In this document: positions 8,771-16,300 of the stretch, in pieces | Layout of the letters: the number at the start of each line of letters is the position of its first letter | Position numbering within the stretch: the stretch's first letter is position 1 | NCBI RefSeq assembly: GCF_030719295.1 | Contig: NZ_CP120997.1 | Coordinates: forward strand, 3,538,501 to 3,602,500 | From: Streptomyces sp. Mut1 | Lineage (GTDB): Bacteria > Actinomycetota > Actinomycetes > Streptomycetales > Streptomycetaceae | Reading direction: 5' to 3' | Length of the DNA stretch: 64,000 nt | The notes under the pieces: model-generated | What the model was told of the DNA's origin: nothing | The model's input: the letters and a program-made list of their open reading frames with translations, nothing else | The model's database searches: none | Made by a program: the position numbers and the translations under genes

Positions 8771-9661
8771 TCAGCAGGTGAGGCCCGAACCCGGGGCGAC
8801 GCCGATGACATCGGTGATGTGCTCGTACTTGGCGACCCGCGCCCGCACCGATTCGGGGTTGCCGCCGTCGCACTCCAGCGATCCGTTGAGCGAACGGATC
8901 GTCTCGCCGAAGCCCGCCCCGCCGACCATCGCGTCGTGCGAGGTCATGGTCCCGGGGCCGTTCTGGGTGTTCCAGTACCAGAGCGCGGTCTGCCAGGCGA
9001 CCGAGGGATCACGCTCCACCAGCCAGGGATCGTTGAGCAGATCGAGACCGAGGGCGTCCCCCGCCGCCTTGTAGTTGAAGTTCCAGCTGAACATGATCGG
9101 CCCGCGCCCGTAGTACGCGGACTGGCCCGCCGGGCAGCCGAACGGCTGGCTGTAGTCGCACTTGATCCAGTAGTTGGCCTCGTTGATCTCCTTCACGTAC
9201 TGGAGACCGACCGACTCGAAGTCGGCGTGCGTCAGGAACGCCGCCGCCTCCCGGCTCCTGGTCTGCTCGGTACCGGTGTTCGCGAACCGCGGGTACGCGT
9301 GCAGGGCGTCGATCAGGCCCTGATACGTGTAGAAGGGGTCGCGGTCGGGGAAGATCTCGTCGAACTCCGCCTCACTGATGGCGAAGTCGGAGACCCCACC
9401 CGTACAGGCACCCGCGTCGGCCCAGACGGCGGTGGCGCCCGGGTTCTCGTTCCGCGTCCACCACTTCGCCGTCCAGTTGCGGCCGTGGTGCGAGACCGCG
9501 CCGCCCGCCGAGTAGGCGGTCGACGGGCTCCACAGGGGTGCGCACGAGGCCGGGCCGGCGGCGGCCGGCGCGGCGGGAGCGGCGCTGGCGGCGCCGGGCA
9601 GGAAGGCAGCCGTCGCGATGACGGCGCTCAGTACGGTCAGGACGCTCTTGATGCGGTTCAG
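8771..9661 (-). CDS. Secreted GH19 chitinase, second tandem copy, probable CTG start
   Basis: A 296-residue paralogue of the neighbouring chitinase with the same layout: signal peptide, CBM5/12-type domain (HHGRNWTAKWWTRNENPG) and GH19 domain. The only plausible start is CTG at 9661: GAAGGAG lies 9 nt upstream, the codons read L/M-NRIKSVLTVLSAVIA (a normal signal peptide), and an in-frame TGA sits three codons before it. No in-frame ATG, GTG or TTG follows until GTG at 9196, inside the catalytic domain. Both catalytic glutamates remain at nine-residue spacing, but the usual HETGG is FESVG. Either it is translated from CTG or it is a recently silenced copy. Confidence 0.85.
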   Translation of the reverse strand: MNRIKSVLTVLSAVIATAAFLPGAASAAPAAPAAAGPASCAPLWSPSTAYSAGGAVSHHGRNWTAKWWTRNENPGATAVWADAGACTGGVSDFAISEAEFDEIFPDRDPFYTYQGLIDALHAYPRFANTGTEQTRSREAAAFLTHADFESVGLQYVKEINEANYWIKCDYSQPFGCPAGQSAYYGRGPIMFSWNFNYKAAGDALGLDLLNDPWLVERDPSVAWQTALWYWNTQNGPGTMTSHDAMVGGAGFGETIRSLNGSLECDGGNPESVRARVAKYEHITDVIGVAPGSGLTC

Positions 9662-9754
9662 CGCTGCTCACTCCTTCGACAAGGACGGGCATGGCTCGCC
9701 GCGCGACACCTCAGCGGGGGCGGGCCGTCCGGGCATCCCGACACCCAACCGCTG

Positions 9755-9784
9755 CTGGTCTGGACCTGTCAAGGTCTAGACCAG
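9755..9784 (-). promoter_or_regulatory. Second chitinase promoter with paired DasR-type operator
   Basis: The arrangement matches that upstream of the first chitinase: CTGGTCTAGACC, then TTGACA as -35, then GGTCCAGACCAG, with TTGGGT 18 nt downstream as a weak -10. Only the outer bases differ between the two copies. It begins 10 nt beyond the stop codon of the preceding metalloprotease gene. Confidence 0.85.
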
Positions 9785-9793
9785 CGGACCATG

Positions 9794-10591
9794 TCAATCA
9801 AGGTCTCCCATCCATACGCGACGGCCCAGCTCATCCAACTCGGTCTTCAGCCGACGGCATTCCGGCAGCGCCCGTCCCAGAAGGCGCCAGTACTCGGGGG
9901 CGTGCCCCGGCACTCGGACATGGGCCAGTTCGTGGGCCACCACGTAGTCGACGAGGTGCATCGGAAGCTGGAAGACCGCCCAGTGGAGGGAGATCGTCCC
10001 GTCATCGGTCGAACCCGCCCGGTAGCTGCCCCAGCGATGCCCCAGGTCCCGCACCCGCACCGTGGGCTCGGGAAGATCCATCCGGGCGGCCCAAGGCTGC
10101 AGGCGTCCCTGTATCCAGCGCTGCCCCGCCCTGCCGTACCAGTCGGCCAGCGCCCTGCGCGCGAGCACCGGGTCTGCCGCGACCCCGCTGTCCAGTCTGA
10201 GCCTGCCCGCGACGAGACGGACGGCGGCGACCGGTTGGCCTTCGTCCGGCGGGGCGTCGACGACAAGGAGCCGGTAGTCCCGCCCCAGGTACCGGTGGAT
10301 CTCACCGTCCCTGAGAGAACGTGTGGGATGGAGCTGCCGACGCTCCTCGCTGAGCCGCGCCTTCGCATCGATCCAGCCCGCACTGGAACGGACGAAGTCC
10401 TCGGCCCGCCGAACCCCGCACCCCTTGGGCACGTGCAGCGTGAGCGATCTGTCCCGCTCGACCGTCAGGCCCAGGCGCCGGCGCCGGAGGCTGATGCGTA
10501 CACCCAGTTCCCGCCCGTCGACGAACAGCACCCCGTCCTCGGTGAGCAAGGGCTCATCGGAGACGGAGGCGGCGTCGGGCAGCGTGGGCAT
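9794..10591 (-). CDS. YgjP-like zinc metallopeptidase (DUF45/M48-type)
   Basis: A 265-residue protein with the YgjP/DUF45 fold. The zinc motif VAHELAHVRVPGH (HExxH plus downstream His) is near the C-terminus, followed by PEYWRLL; the N-terminal half has the strand-rich R-R-R-R-L-G-L-T-V segment typical of the family. It starts 4 nt after the hsdR stop codon, so the two are very likely co-translated. YgjP-like proteases are often found beside type I restriction genes, where their role (perhaps turnover of HsdR) is not established here. No signal peptide is visible, so it should be cytoplasmic. Confidence 0.88.
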   Translation of the reverse strand: MPTLPDAASVSDEPLLTEDGVLFVDGRELGVRISLRRRRLGLTVERDRSLTLHVPKGCGVRRAEDFVRSSAGWIDAKARLSEERRQLHPTRSLRDGEIHRYLGRDYRLLVVDAPPDEGQPVAAVRLVAGRLRLDSGVAADPVLARRALADWYGRAGQRWIQGRLQPWAARMDLPEPTVRVRDLGHRWGSYRAGSTDDGTISLHWAVFQLPMHLVDYVVAHELAHVRVPGHAPEYWRLLGRALPECRRLKTELDELGRRVWMGDLD

Positions 10592-10595
10592 ACGC

Positions 10596-13500
10596 CTATT
10601 CTCTCCGCGCTTCCGAACGGAAGGCTTCCAGGTGCTGTGCGGCGTATCCCGCGAGTGTCGAGGCGAGCCGGTTCACTTCCTCACGTCCCTCGCCTCGCAG
10701 GCGGTAGCCGGCCTCACGGAGCCGGATGGAGAGGCGTGCCTCCAGCACCGCCACATGCCGGGTTTCACCTCCGAAGGAAGCCAGGCCCACCCGGCTGGTG
10801 ATCTCGTCGTAGACCTCGGCCACGACCCGACGCAGCTCCTGCGGACCGGCGGTCTCCAGCAGCTCGCTCTCCGCCAGCTTCTCGCCGATAAGGACGTAGA
10901 GCCGCTGCTCCATGGGGGTGAGGTCAGCGACGGCGGGGTCGGCCTCTTCCGCTCGGACAGCCCGCTCGACCAGCGGTCCAAGCTCCCGGACGATGTCTTC
11001 CCATCGTCCGGCGAACTCCTCCAGGACCCGTTCCAGCTCCGCAGACAGCTGCCGGTACACCGCACGGTCCTCCACCGCCTGCCGCTCCTCCAGGTGGTAG
11101 CGCAGCCCCTGGATCTGCTCGGCCGCCGCCTCGCGCACCGGAAGCCTGCTGACCACCTCGTCGAAGTCGGGCGCGAGGATCGACACGGGCGGTACGGCCT
11201 CGTTCACCTCGTACGCCTCCAGATGGTCGGCGATCAGCGCCCGCACCTTGCGGCCGTAGCCGCGCATCGCGAAGCCGCCTCCGGTGTCGTCGCGGTAGTG
11301 GCGGCGCACGCGCATCTGGAGCACGCTCCACGCACGCGCGTCCGGAATGAATTCCAGGGCATCCTCGTGCGGCAGGACGCGGTCCACCGCGCCCAGGAAC
11401 TCGCCGAGCTTCTCGTCGAAGTCGGCCCGCCGCGCGGGGTCGGAGAGCGCGAGCACCGCGGCCGCGAGTCCCGCTCGGGTCGTGAGGCCGTCCGCGTCGA
11501 TTCCCTCGTCCGCCAGAAAGGCCCGGAACTCCCCGGCCGTCCTGCCCAGCTCCGGAAGCTCCTCGGACATGTCGCGCAGCGAGTCGAGAGCGAGTGGATT
11601 GCCCTGGTAGGCCGCGAGGGTCACGGCGAGGTTGTTCAGCACGCCGTAGTAGTCGACCACCAGCCCCTCGGTCTTGCGCCGGGCGGGCCGGTTGACGCGG
11701 GCGATCGCCTGGAGCAGCTCGGCGTCGCGGATCGGGCGGTCCAGGTAGAGCGCCTGTTCGATGGGGGCGTCGAAGCCGGTGAGCAGCATGGACTTCACGA
11801 TGAGGAACGCGATCGGCGGCGGGTCGGCCGCCTCCTCGCCCCAGACCAGGTCGCTCCACGGGTTCATCCCGCCGACGGCCCCCGCCGGGACCGGGTCGGG
11901 CTCGGTGGGCGGCGTGTAGGCCCAGGGGTTGTCGGGGGGCAGTTGGGGGAACGGCTGAAGGAACCGGGCGACGTGGTCGCGTCTGTTGTCCTCGTCGGTC
12001 CACTCGCGCCACCTCCCGCTCTTCTGCTCCGCGCCGGCCGAGATCACGGGTACGAAGTCGATCCGCCGCAGCAGCTCCTGGAACTGCCAGGCGCGCAGGA
12101 GAAGCGATTCCTCGCGGGTGTAGGTCTCCGGCGCCCGCCCCCGGAGGGTTTCCCGCCGCCCGCTCCTGTCGAACTCCGCAACGCGCAGCAGCATTTCGGT
12201 GCGCGCCTCCTGGAACGCGTTGCGGTAGAGAACCGCCGCCTTCCGGCTGACCACCGCGACCTGGGCCTTGAAACCACCGGTCAGCGGGCCGGTGACGTAA
12301 TGCTCCAGCATGTCGGCGGCCTTGCGCCAGATCAGCGGCGGCGACTCCGCCACGGCCCTCTTGGACGGGGTGCCGTACTTCGCCCGGACACGAGCTCTCT
12401 CACTGTCGTCCAGCGGCTCGATCAGGTCCTCGAAGCAGTCGTCCAGATGCTCCCTGTCACGCACCTCGACGGTGGTGGCACGCCCCGAGTAGCGCACGGG
12501 CACGACGACCTTGTCGCGTTCCGCCTCCGTCATCCGGTACGTGTCGAGGAACTCCAGATCTCCGCCGGGCGTGGTGCTCGGTTCAAGCCCGAAGATGCGC
12601 CCGGTGTCGGTGCGCCTGCCCTCCATGAGTGGAGTGCCGGTGAAGCCGACCCTTGCCGCGTTGGGCAGTGCCTTGCGCAGGCAGGCGTGAAGGACGGAGG
12701 TGTGGGAGCGATGAGCCTCGTCGACGAGGACAAGAACCCGGTCGGAGTCGCTGCACTCGGGGAAGATCCGTGCGGCCTTGCGCAGGGTCTCCTCGTCCGG
12801 CATGGGATCGGCGACCTCGGCGGCGCTCACGCCTGCCCCTGCCTTCGCCCGGCCGGCCTCGAACTCTCCGTCGAGCGAACGCTCCTCGCCGCCCGCGGTG
12901 TCCCCGCTCCCGTTCTTCGCCACCAGGTCGCCGAGGAACTTCTGGATGGTCGCGAAGACGACCGCACGTCCGCCGTCCCGCCCTGCCCTTCCCAGCAGGC
13001 TCTCAAGATCAGTCCGGGACTTCGCCTCACGCACCTCGGACTCGCTCAGCGCGACGGCCTCGCGCAACTGCCGCTGGAGGTCGATGCGGTCCGTGACGGC
13101 GATGATCGTGATGCTGTTCAGATCGGGGTCCGGGCTGGCGTGCAGCCGTCGGGCGAGGAACTGCATGGTGAAACTCTTGCCCGCGCCCTGGGTGTGCCAG
13201 ACGACCCCGCCGCGCTCATCGATGTCCCCACCGGTGAGGAGGCGGCTGCGCCGGTTACGGAGCCGCTCGACGATCTTCTCGGTGGCGCGGTACTGCTGAT
13301 GCCGGCAGACCACCTTCGCCGTTCGCGCCTGCGCGGTACGGCCCCGGGGCTTGCTGCCGCTGGTGGACTTGTCGTCGAGCGGCTTCTCGAAGACGTAGTG
13401 CCGGACGATGTTGAGGAGATTGCCTGGCTTGAGGACGATCGCGGTGAGCTGGTGCTGGAGCGTGGGGTGCGCCTTGGCATCCAGCAGCCCCCAGCCGCGC

Positions 13501-14285
13501 AGCTCCTGCCGGAGATGCTCCGCCTTCGCGTAGTCCGGGCTGATGCTGCGCCACAGGGCGTAGTGCGCCTCGGAGGAGGAGTACGTCCCGAGCACGGCAT
13601 CCGTTCCGTCGGCGGCAACCAGCAGCTGGGCGGGCGCGAAGAGATGCGGTACGCCTCGCAGGGCACCGGGCCCGCTGCGGGTGTCGTCGTCCACGGGCCG
13701 CCCGGTATAGGCGCGCAGATCGCGGATCGCCTTGCCCAGCGGGTCCCGTACGTCCGGCGACTTGCACTCGATGACGACGAGCGGGATGCCGTTGACGAAG
13801 AGCACGAGGTCCAGGACGGCCGGCTTGCCGTCCGCGTCGCAGACCCTCAGCTGATCGACGACGAGGTAGTCGTTGCGGGCCAGGACCTCCTCCCGGCTGC
13901 CCTCCAGCGCCTCCTGCGACCAGTCGACGAACCGCGTCTTGACGTCCTTGTCGTCCGCCCCGGACTGCAGGATGCCGCTCAGGATCAGATCGGTCGCGTC
14001 ACGGTTGGCCTGCGGCAGCGACTGTGCCGACACGTGGCGCGCGGCGGCTCGCAGGGCGAGGACGGCGGGGTTGGTGTGCGCGTCGTTGGTCATCCACGGG
14101 GAGCACCGGCGCACGGCTGCTCTCAGCCGCCGCTCCAGCAGTACGTCCCCGAAGTCGTTGCGCTCACCCGCGGCTGCCAGCCGGGCGCCCTCGATGTGCT
14201 GCCACCCCATCGCCTTGAGGTGCGCCAGCAACGGCCACTCCGCCTCGCCCTGCTCGGTCGTTCCCCCGACCACTTCGGCAGCCAT
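10596..14285 (-). CDS. hsdR: Type I restriction endonuclease subunit R
   Basis: The 1229-residue motor and nuclease subunit of a type I restriction system, which translocates DNA and cuts unmethylated targets at a distance. Visible features in order: an N-terminal PD-(D/E)xK nuclease (LVLFVNGIPLVVIECKSPD, about 158-176), Walker A (HTQGAGKSF, about 365-375), DEAH box (VLVDEAHRSH, about 516-525), helicase motif III (VGFTGTPL), and the C-terminal helicase and helical domains. Length is within the family range. It is the last but one gene of the hsd cluster, separated from hsdM-hsdS by four small genes, and coupled to the downstream metallopeptidase. Confidence 0.96.
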   Translation of the reverse strand: MAAEVVGGTTEQGEAEWPLLAHLKAMGWQHIEGARLAAAGERNDFGDVLLERRLRAAVRRCSPWMTNDAHTNPAVLALRAAARHVSAQSLPQANRDATDLILSGILQSGADDKDVKTRFVDWSQEALEGSREEVLARNDYLVVDQLRVCDADGKPAVLDLVLFVNGIPLVVIECKSPDVRDPLGKAIRDLRAYTGRPVDDDTRSGPGALRGVPHLFAPAQLLVAADGTDAVLGTYSSSEAHYALWRSISPDYAKAEHLRQELRGWGLLDAKAHPTLQHQLTAIVLKPGNLLNIVRHYVFEKPLDDKSTSGSKPRGRTAQARTAKVVCRHQQYRATEKIVERLRNRRSRLLTGGDIDERGGVVWHTQGAGKSFTMQFLARRLHASPDPDLNSITIIAVTDRIDLQRQLREAVALSESEVREAKSRTDLESLLGRAGRDGGRAVVFATIQKFLGDLVAKNGSGDTAGGEERSLDGEFEAGRAKAGAGVSAAEVADPMPDEETLRKAARIFPECSDSDRVLVLVDEAHRSHTSVLHACLRKALPNAARVGFTGTPLMEGRRTDTGRIFGLEPSTTPGGDLEFLDTYRMTEAERDKVVVPVRYSGRATTVEVRDREHLDDCFEDLIEPLDDSERARVRAKYGTPSKRAVAESPPLIWRKAADMLEHYVTGPLTGGFKAQVAVVSRKAAVLYRNAFQEARTEMLLRVAEFDRSGRRETLRGRAPETYTREESLLLRAWQFQELLRRIDFVPVISAGAEQKSGRWREWTDEDNRRDHVARFLQPFPQLPPDNPWAYTPPTEPDPVPAGAVGGMNPWSDLVWGEEAADPPPIAFLIVKSMLLTGFDAPIEQALYLDRPIRDAELLQAIARVNRPARRKTEGLVVDYYGVLNNLAVTLAAYQGNPLALDSLRDMSEELPELGRTAGEFRAFLADEGIDADGLTTRAGLAAAVLALSDPARRADFDEKLGEFLGAVDRVLPHEDALEFIPDARAWSVLQMRVRRHYRDDTGGGFAMRGYGRKVRALIADHLEAYEVNEAVPPVSILAPDFDEVVSRLPVREAAAEQIQGLRYHLEERQAVEDRAVYRQLSAELERVLEEFAGRWEDIVRELGPLVERAVRAEEADPAVADLTPMEQRLYVLIGEKLAESELLETAGPQELRRVVAEVYDEITSRVGLASFGGETRHVAVLEARLSIRLREAGYRLRGEGREEVNRLASTLAGYAAQHLEAFRSEARRE

Positions 14286-14376
14286 CCCCGTGCCTCCCCC
14301 GCGTACCGACCCGACGTACTGGTGAAACCGTGCGAGGGACCATTGTGCGCCAGGGGTGAATCGGGCACGCGGGCCA

Positions 14377-14401
14377 GGCCCCGCAGCGGAGATGCGGGGC
14401 C
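14377..14401 (-). terminator. Hairpin between small-gene pair and hsdR
   Basis: A perfect 9-bp inverted repeat (GGCCCCGCA / TGCGGGGCC) with a 7-nt loop lies 29 nt past the stop of the 14431 gene and about 90 nt upstream of hsdR. It suggests that hsdR is transcribed from its own promoter in this gap, although attenuation is possible. Confidence 0.6.
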
Positions 14402-14430
14402 CGGCGGGAAGGGAACCTGCTCTTCTGCCG

Positions 14431-14700
14431 TCAGACCTGGCGGCGGGTGGTGAGGATGCTCTTCCGGCAGTCAGGAAGGTTGGCGGCCGGGCTGATGAGG
14501 GCGGCTGTGTCGTCGTCGAGGGCGTAGCAGAGCTGGGCGTGCAGCGTCTCGGCCTCGGCGGGCGTCAGCCGCAGCGCGGCGTCCGCCTCGAAGGCCCCTT
14601 CCCGGCGAAACCAGAGGTCGATGGCGAGCGACCCGTCCGCCTCCCGCCGCACGGGCTTGCTGGGTACGCGGCTGACCCGTACCTGTTCCGTGCCGCCCAT
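14431..14700 (-). CDS. Small conserved hypothetical protein
   Basis: An 89-residue soluble protein with no family I recognise. It begins MGGTEQVRVSRVPSKPV and has a strand-rich centre (LAIDLWFRREGAFEADAALRL) followed by a helix (PAEAETLHAQLCYAL). It starts inside the stop codon of the preceding gene (TGATG, one-base overlap), so the two proteins are probably made in a fixed ratio. Location between the XRE/DUF397 pair and hsdR suggests an accessory role in that regulatory module, but this is only context. Confidence 0.7.
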   Translation of the reverse strand: MGGTEQVRVSRVPSKPVRREADGSLAIDLWFRREGAFEADAALRLTPAEAETLHAQLCYALDDDTAALISPAANLPDCRKSILTTRRQV

Positions 14701-15026
14701 CAGGCCGCCCTCCTCGTGGTCGCGAGCGCGAGGGTGCCCGCGCTGTACGCCTGGGCGGCCCCGGCGGTGACCACGAACCCGTCGAGCGCGAGCCGTAGGG
14801 CGGTGCGGCGGGCGCGGCGTTCGGGGTCGAGGGGGTGGTGGGGGCGGGAGCGGGGGGCGAGGCGCAGGGGGCGGTGGAAGGGCGGGGGTTGGGATGCGGT
14901 GAGGGGTACGGGTGCGGGCAGCGGTACAGGTCCGGGGAAGCGGAAGGCGCGCAGGATGCGCGCCAGGACGGGCAGAACCACGTGCACGAGTGTTCGTGCG
15001 AGGTGGGTGCGGATACGGTGGAACAT
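14700..15026 (-). CDS. Small basic hypothetical protein with amphipathic N-terminus
   Basis: A 108-residue, strongly basic, Pro/Arg-rich protein. The first 30 residues (MFHRIRTHLARTLVHVVLPV, then LARILRAF) form an amphipathic or weakly hydrophobic helix that could bind membrane. The middle is Pro/His-rich and the C-terminus is Ala-rich (LALDGFVVTAGAAQAYSAGT). I do not recognise the family. The ATG at 15026 has GAAGGAG upstream. The stop overlaps the next start by one base. A candidate promoter with a palindrome lies about 100 nt upstream. Confidence 0.65.
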   Translation of the reverse strand: MFHRIRTHLARTLVHVVLPVLARILRAFRFPGPVPLPAPVPLTASQPPPFHRPLRLAPRSRPHHPLDPERRARRTALRLALDGFVVTAGAAQAYSAGTLALATTRRAA

Positions 15027-15127
15027 GCTGACGCTCCTTCGAGGCGTTGGCCATGCCCCGGGGTGCTGATGACACCGCCGGGGCACTCCAGGTCTAGCGG
15101 TAACCAGCTGACTACCGCCCGCAACCA

Positions 15128-15157
15128 AGGTTAGCGACAAAAGTGCTGATGCATCAA
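15128..15157 (-). promoter_or_regulatory. Candidate promoter with palindromic operator for the small-gene pair
   Basis: On the minus strand TTGATG (-35) is followed after 18 nt by TAACCT (-10), inside an A/T-rich patch that is rare in this window. A perfect palindrome TGATGCATCA (15147-15156) overlaps the -35 box, and a further TTGATGC lies a few bases away. This looks like a repressor site; the XRE protein encoded just upstream is the obvious candidate, by position only. Confidence 0.5.
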
Positions 15158-15229
15158 TGTTGATGCGAAGTGGATCGCATTGGAAAATGCGTCCGAAAGC
15201 GCTCGGCGACCGTTGACGCGACGTTCCCG

Positions 15230-15418
15230 CTACACGAGGTCGTCGAACTCGCCGGCCTTGGCCCCGGCTAGGAACGCCGCCAGCTTGGACGGGGTCGTCC
15301 TGACGATCACGCCAGGATCGTCACTCTCCCTGACGAGAACGTCGCCATCGACCACAGCAAGTTCCAGACAGTTACCCGACTGCTCGGAGTGGGAGGACTT
15401 GCGCCACTGAATTTCCAC
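15230..15418 (-). CDS. DUF397 protein
   Basis: A 62-residue protein with the DUF397 signature: WRKSSHSEQSGNCLELA at the N-terminus, VRESDDPG in the middle and a C-terminal L/W-AAFLAGAKAGEFD segment. DUF397 proteins accompany XRE/DUF5753 regulators throughout Streptomyces (the BldB/WhiJ-type arrangement) and are thought to modulate the regulator. I place the start at GTG 15418, preceded by TGAGG, 14 nt after the XRE stop codon; no ATG is available in frame. Confidence 0.85.
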   Translation of the reverse strand: MEIQWRKSSHSEQSGNCLELAVVDGDVLVRESDDPGVIVRTTPSKLAAFLAGAKAGEFDDLV

Positions 15419-15431
15419 GATCCTCAGGCTT

Positions 15432-16286
15432 TCATAGCTCGTGCAGCACCCTGCGGATGAAGTCGCGCGACTGCTTCGGTTCAAGTGAGCGCGTCTCCAT
15501 GCGATCCAGCACGGCACGGTAGTTGGTCAGATGGGTCTCGGCATCGAGGAACGTGACGCTGTTCGGGACGTCGATCTGCACGGTGTCCAGCTGGCGCACC
15601 GGACCGCTCGCGTACATGGTCGAGCTGCCGGCACTGGGGAACCCGCCAGCAGCGAACGGGATGACACGCAACGTCACCGCGTCCCGCTCCGAGTACTTCA
15701 ACAGCTCCTCCAACTGCCCCCGCACAACGGCCCGGTCACCGAAGAGCATCCGCAGCGCGGCTTCGTGGAGCAGGAACGAACAGTCAGGCGGATTCTCCCT
15801 GTCGAGCAGCGCCCGACGCCGCATCCTGAAGTCCACCTGGAGGTCCATCGCCTCCGAGCTCAGCGGAGGCACGGCCTCACCGAAGACGGCACGGGCGTAG
15901 TCCTCGTGCTGCAACAGGCCGGGCAGGTGCGTGATCTGTACGTGCCGCAGCGAGACGGCATGGTGCTCCAACTCCACCAAGTCCAGCATGAACGAGGCGA
16001 TCGAGTCCCGGAACTCGTCCCACCAGTTCGACCCGGCCCGCTCACGGGCCATGTCGGCGAGCGCGTCCACGTAAGCCTGGTCGGGGGAGGAGTAGTTCGA
16101 CGCCCACACGCGCACACGGTCGGCACTGACACCGAACCGCGCGGACTCGGTGTTACTGATCGCCGTCTTGTCCACGCGATGCAGCGCGGCGGCATCGGTG
16201 AGGGACAGCCCGACGTGCTCCCGCATCCGCCGGAGCTCCGCGCCGAGGCGGCGCTTTCGGGCGGTGGGTGGCTTTCTGACCGGCAC
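15432..16286 (-). CDS. XRE-family regulator with DUF5753 domain
   Basis: A 284-residue DNA-binding protein. The helix-turn-helix is at about residues 12-70 (RRMREHVGLSLTDAAALH, then DKTAISNTESAR), and the remainder is the DUF5753 domain typical of Streptomyces WhiJ-like regulators (ITHLPGLLQHEDYARAVF near residue 115-130). These proteins pair with DUF397 partners, as here. The start is GTG 16286 with AGAGGA upstream, only 14 nt after hsdS, so it is probably on the hsdM-hsdS transcript. Its targets are unknown; the palindromic site at 15147-15156 is one possibility. Confidence 0.92.
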   Translation of the reverse strand: MPVRKPPTARKRRLGAELRRMREHVGLSLTDAAALHRVDKTAISNTESARFGVSADRVRVWASNYSSPDQAYVDALADMARERAGSNWWDEFRDSIASFMLDLVELEHHAVSLRHVQITHLPGLLQHEDYARAVFGEAVPPLSSEAMDLQVDFRMRRRALLDRENPPDCSFLLHEAALRMLFGDRAVVRGQLEELLKYSERDAVTLRVIPFAAGGFPSAGSSTMYASGPVRQLDTVQIDVPNSVTFLDAETHLTNYRAVLDRMETRSLEPKQSRDFIRRVLHEL

Positions 16287-16300
16287 GAGTCCTCTTCCCG

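Noticed and set aside
9196..9198. GTG 9196 as the second chitinase start
   Set aside because: It would remove the signal peptide, chitin-binding domain and one catalytic glutamate, although the upstream frame is intact and highly similar to the neighbouring chitinase.
10323..14453. A 1376-codon plus-strand reading frame over hsdR
   Set aside because: It is antisense to the clearly recognisable hsdR and metallopeptidase genes; long open antisense frames are expected in high-GC DNA with third-position G/C.
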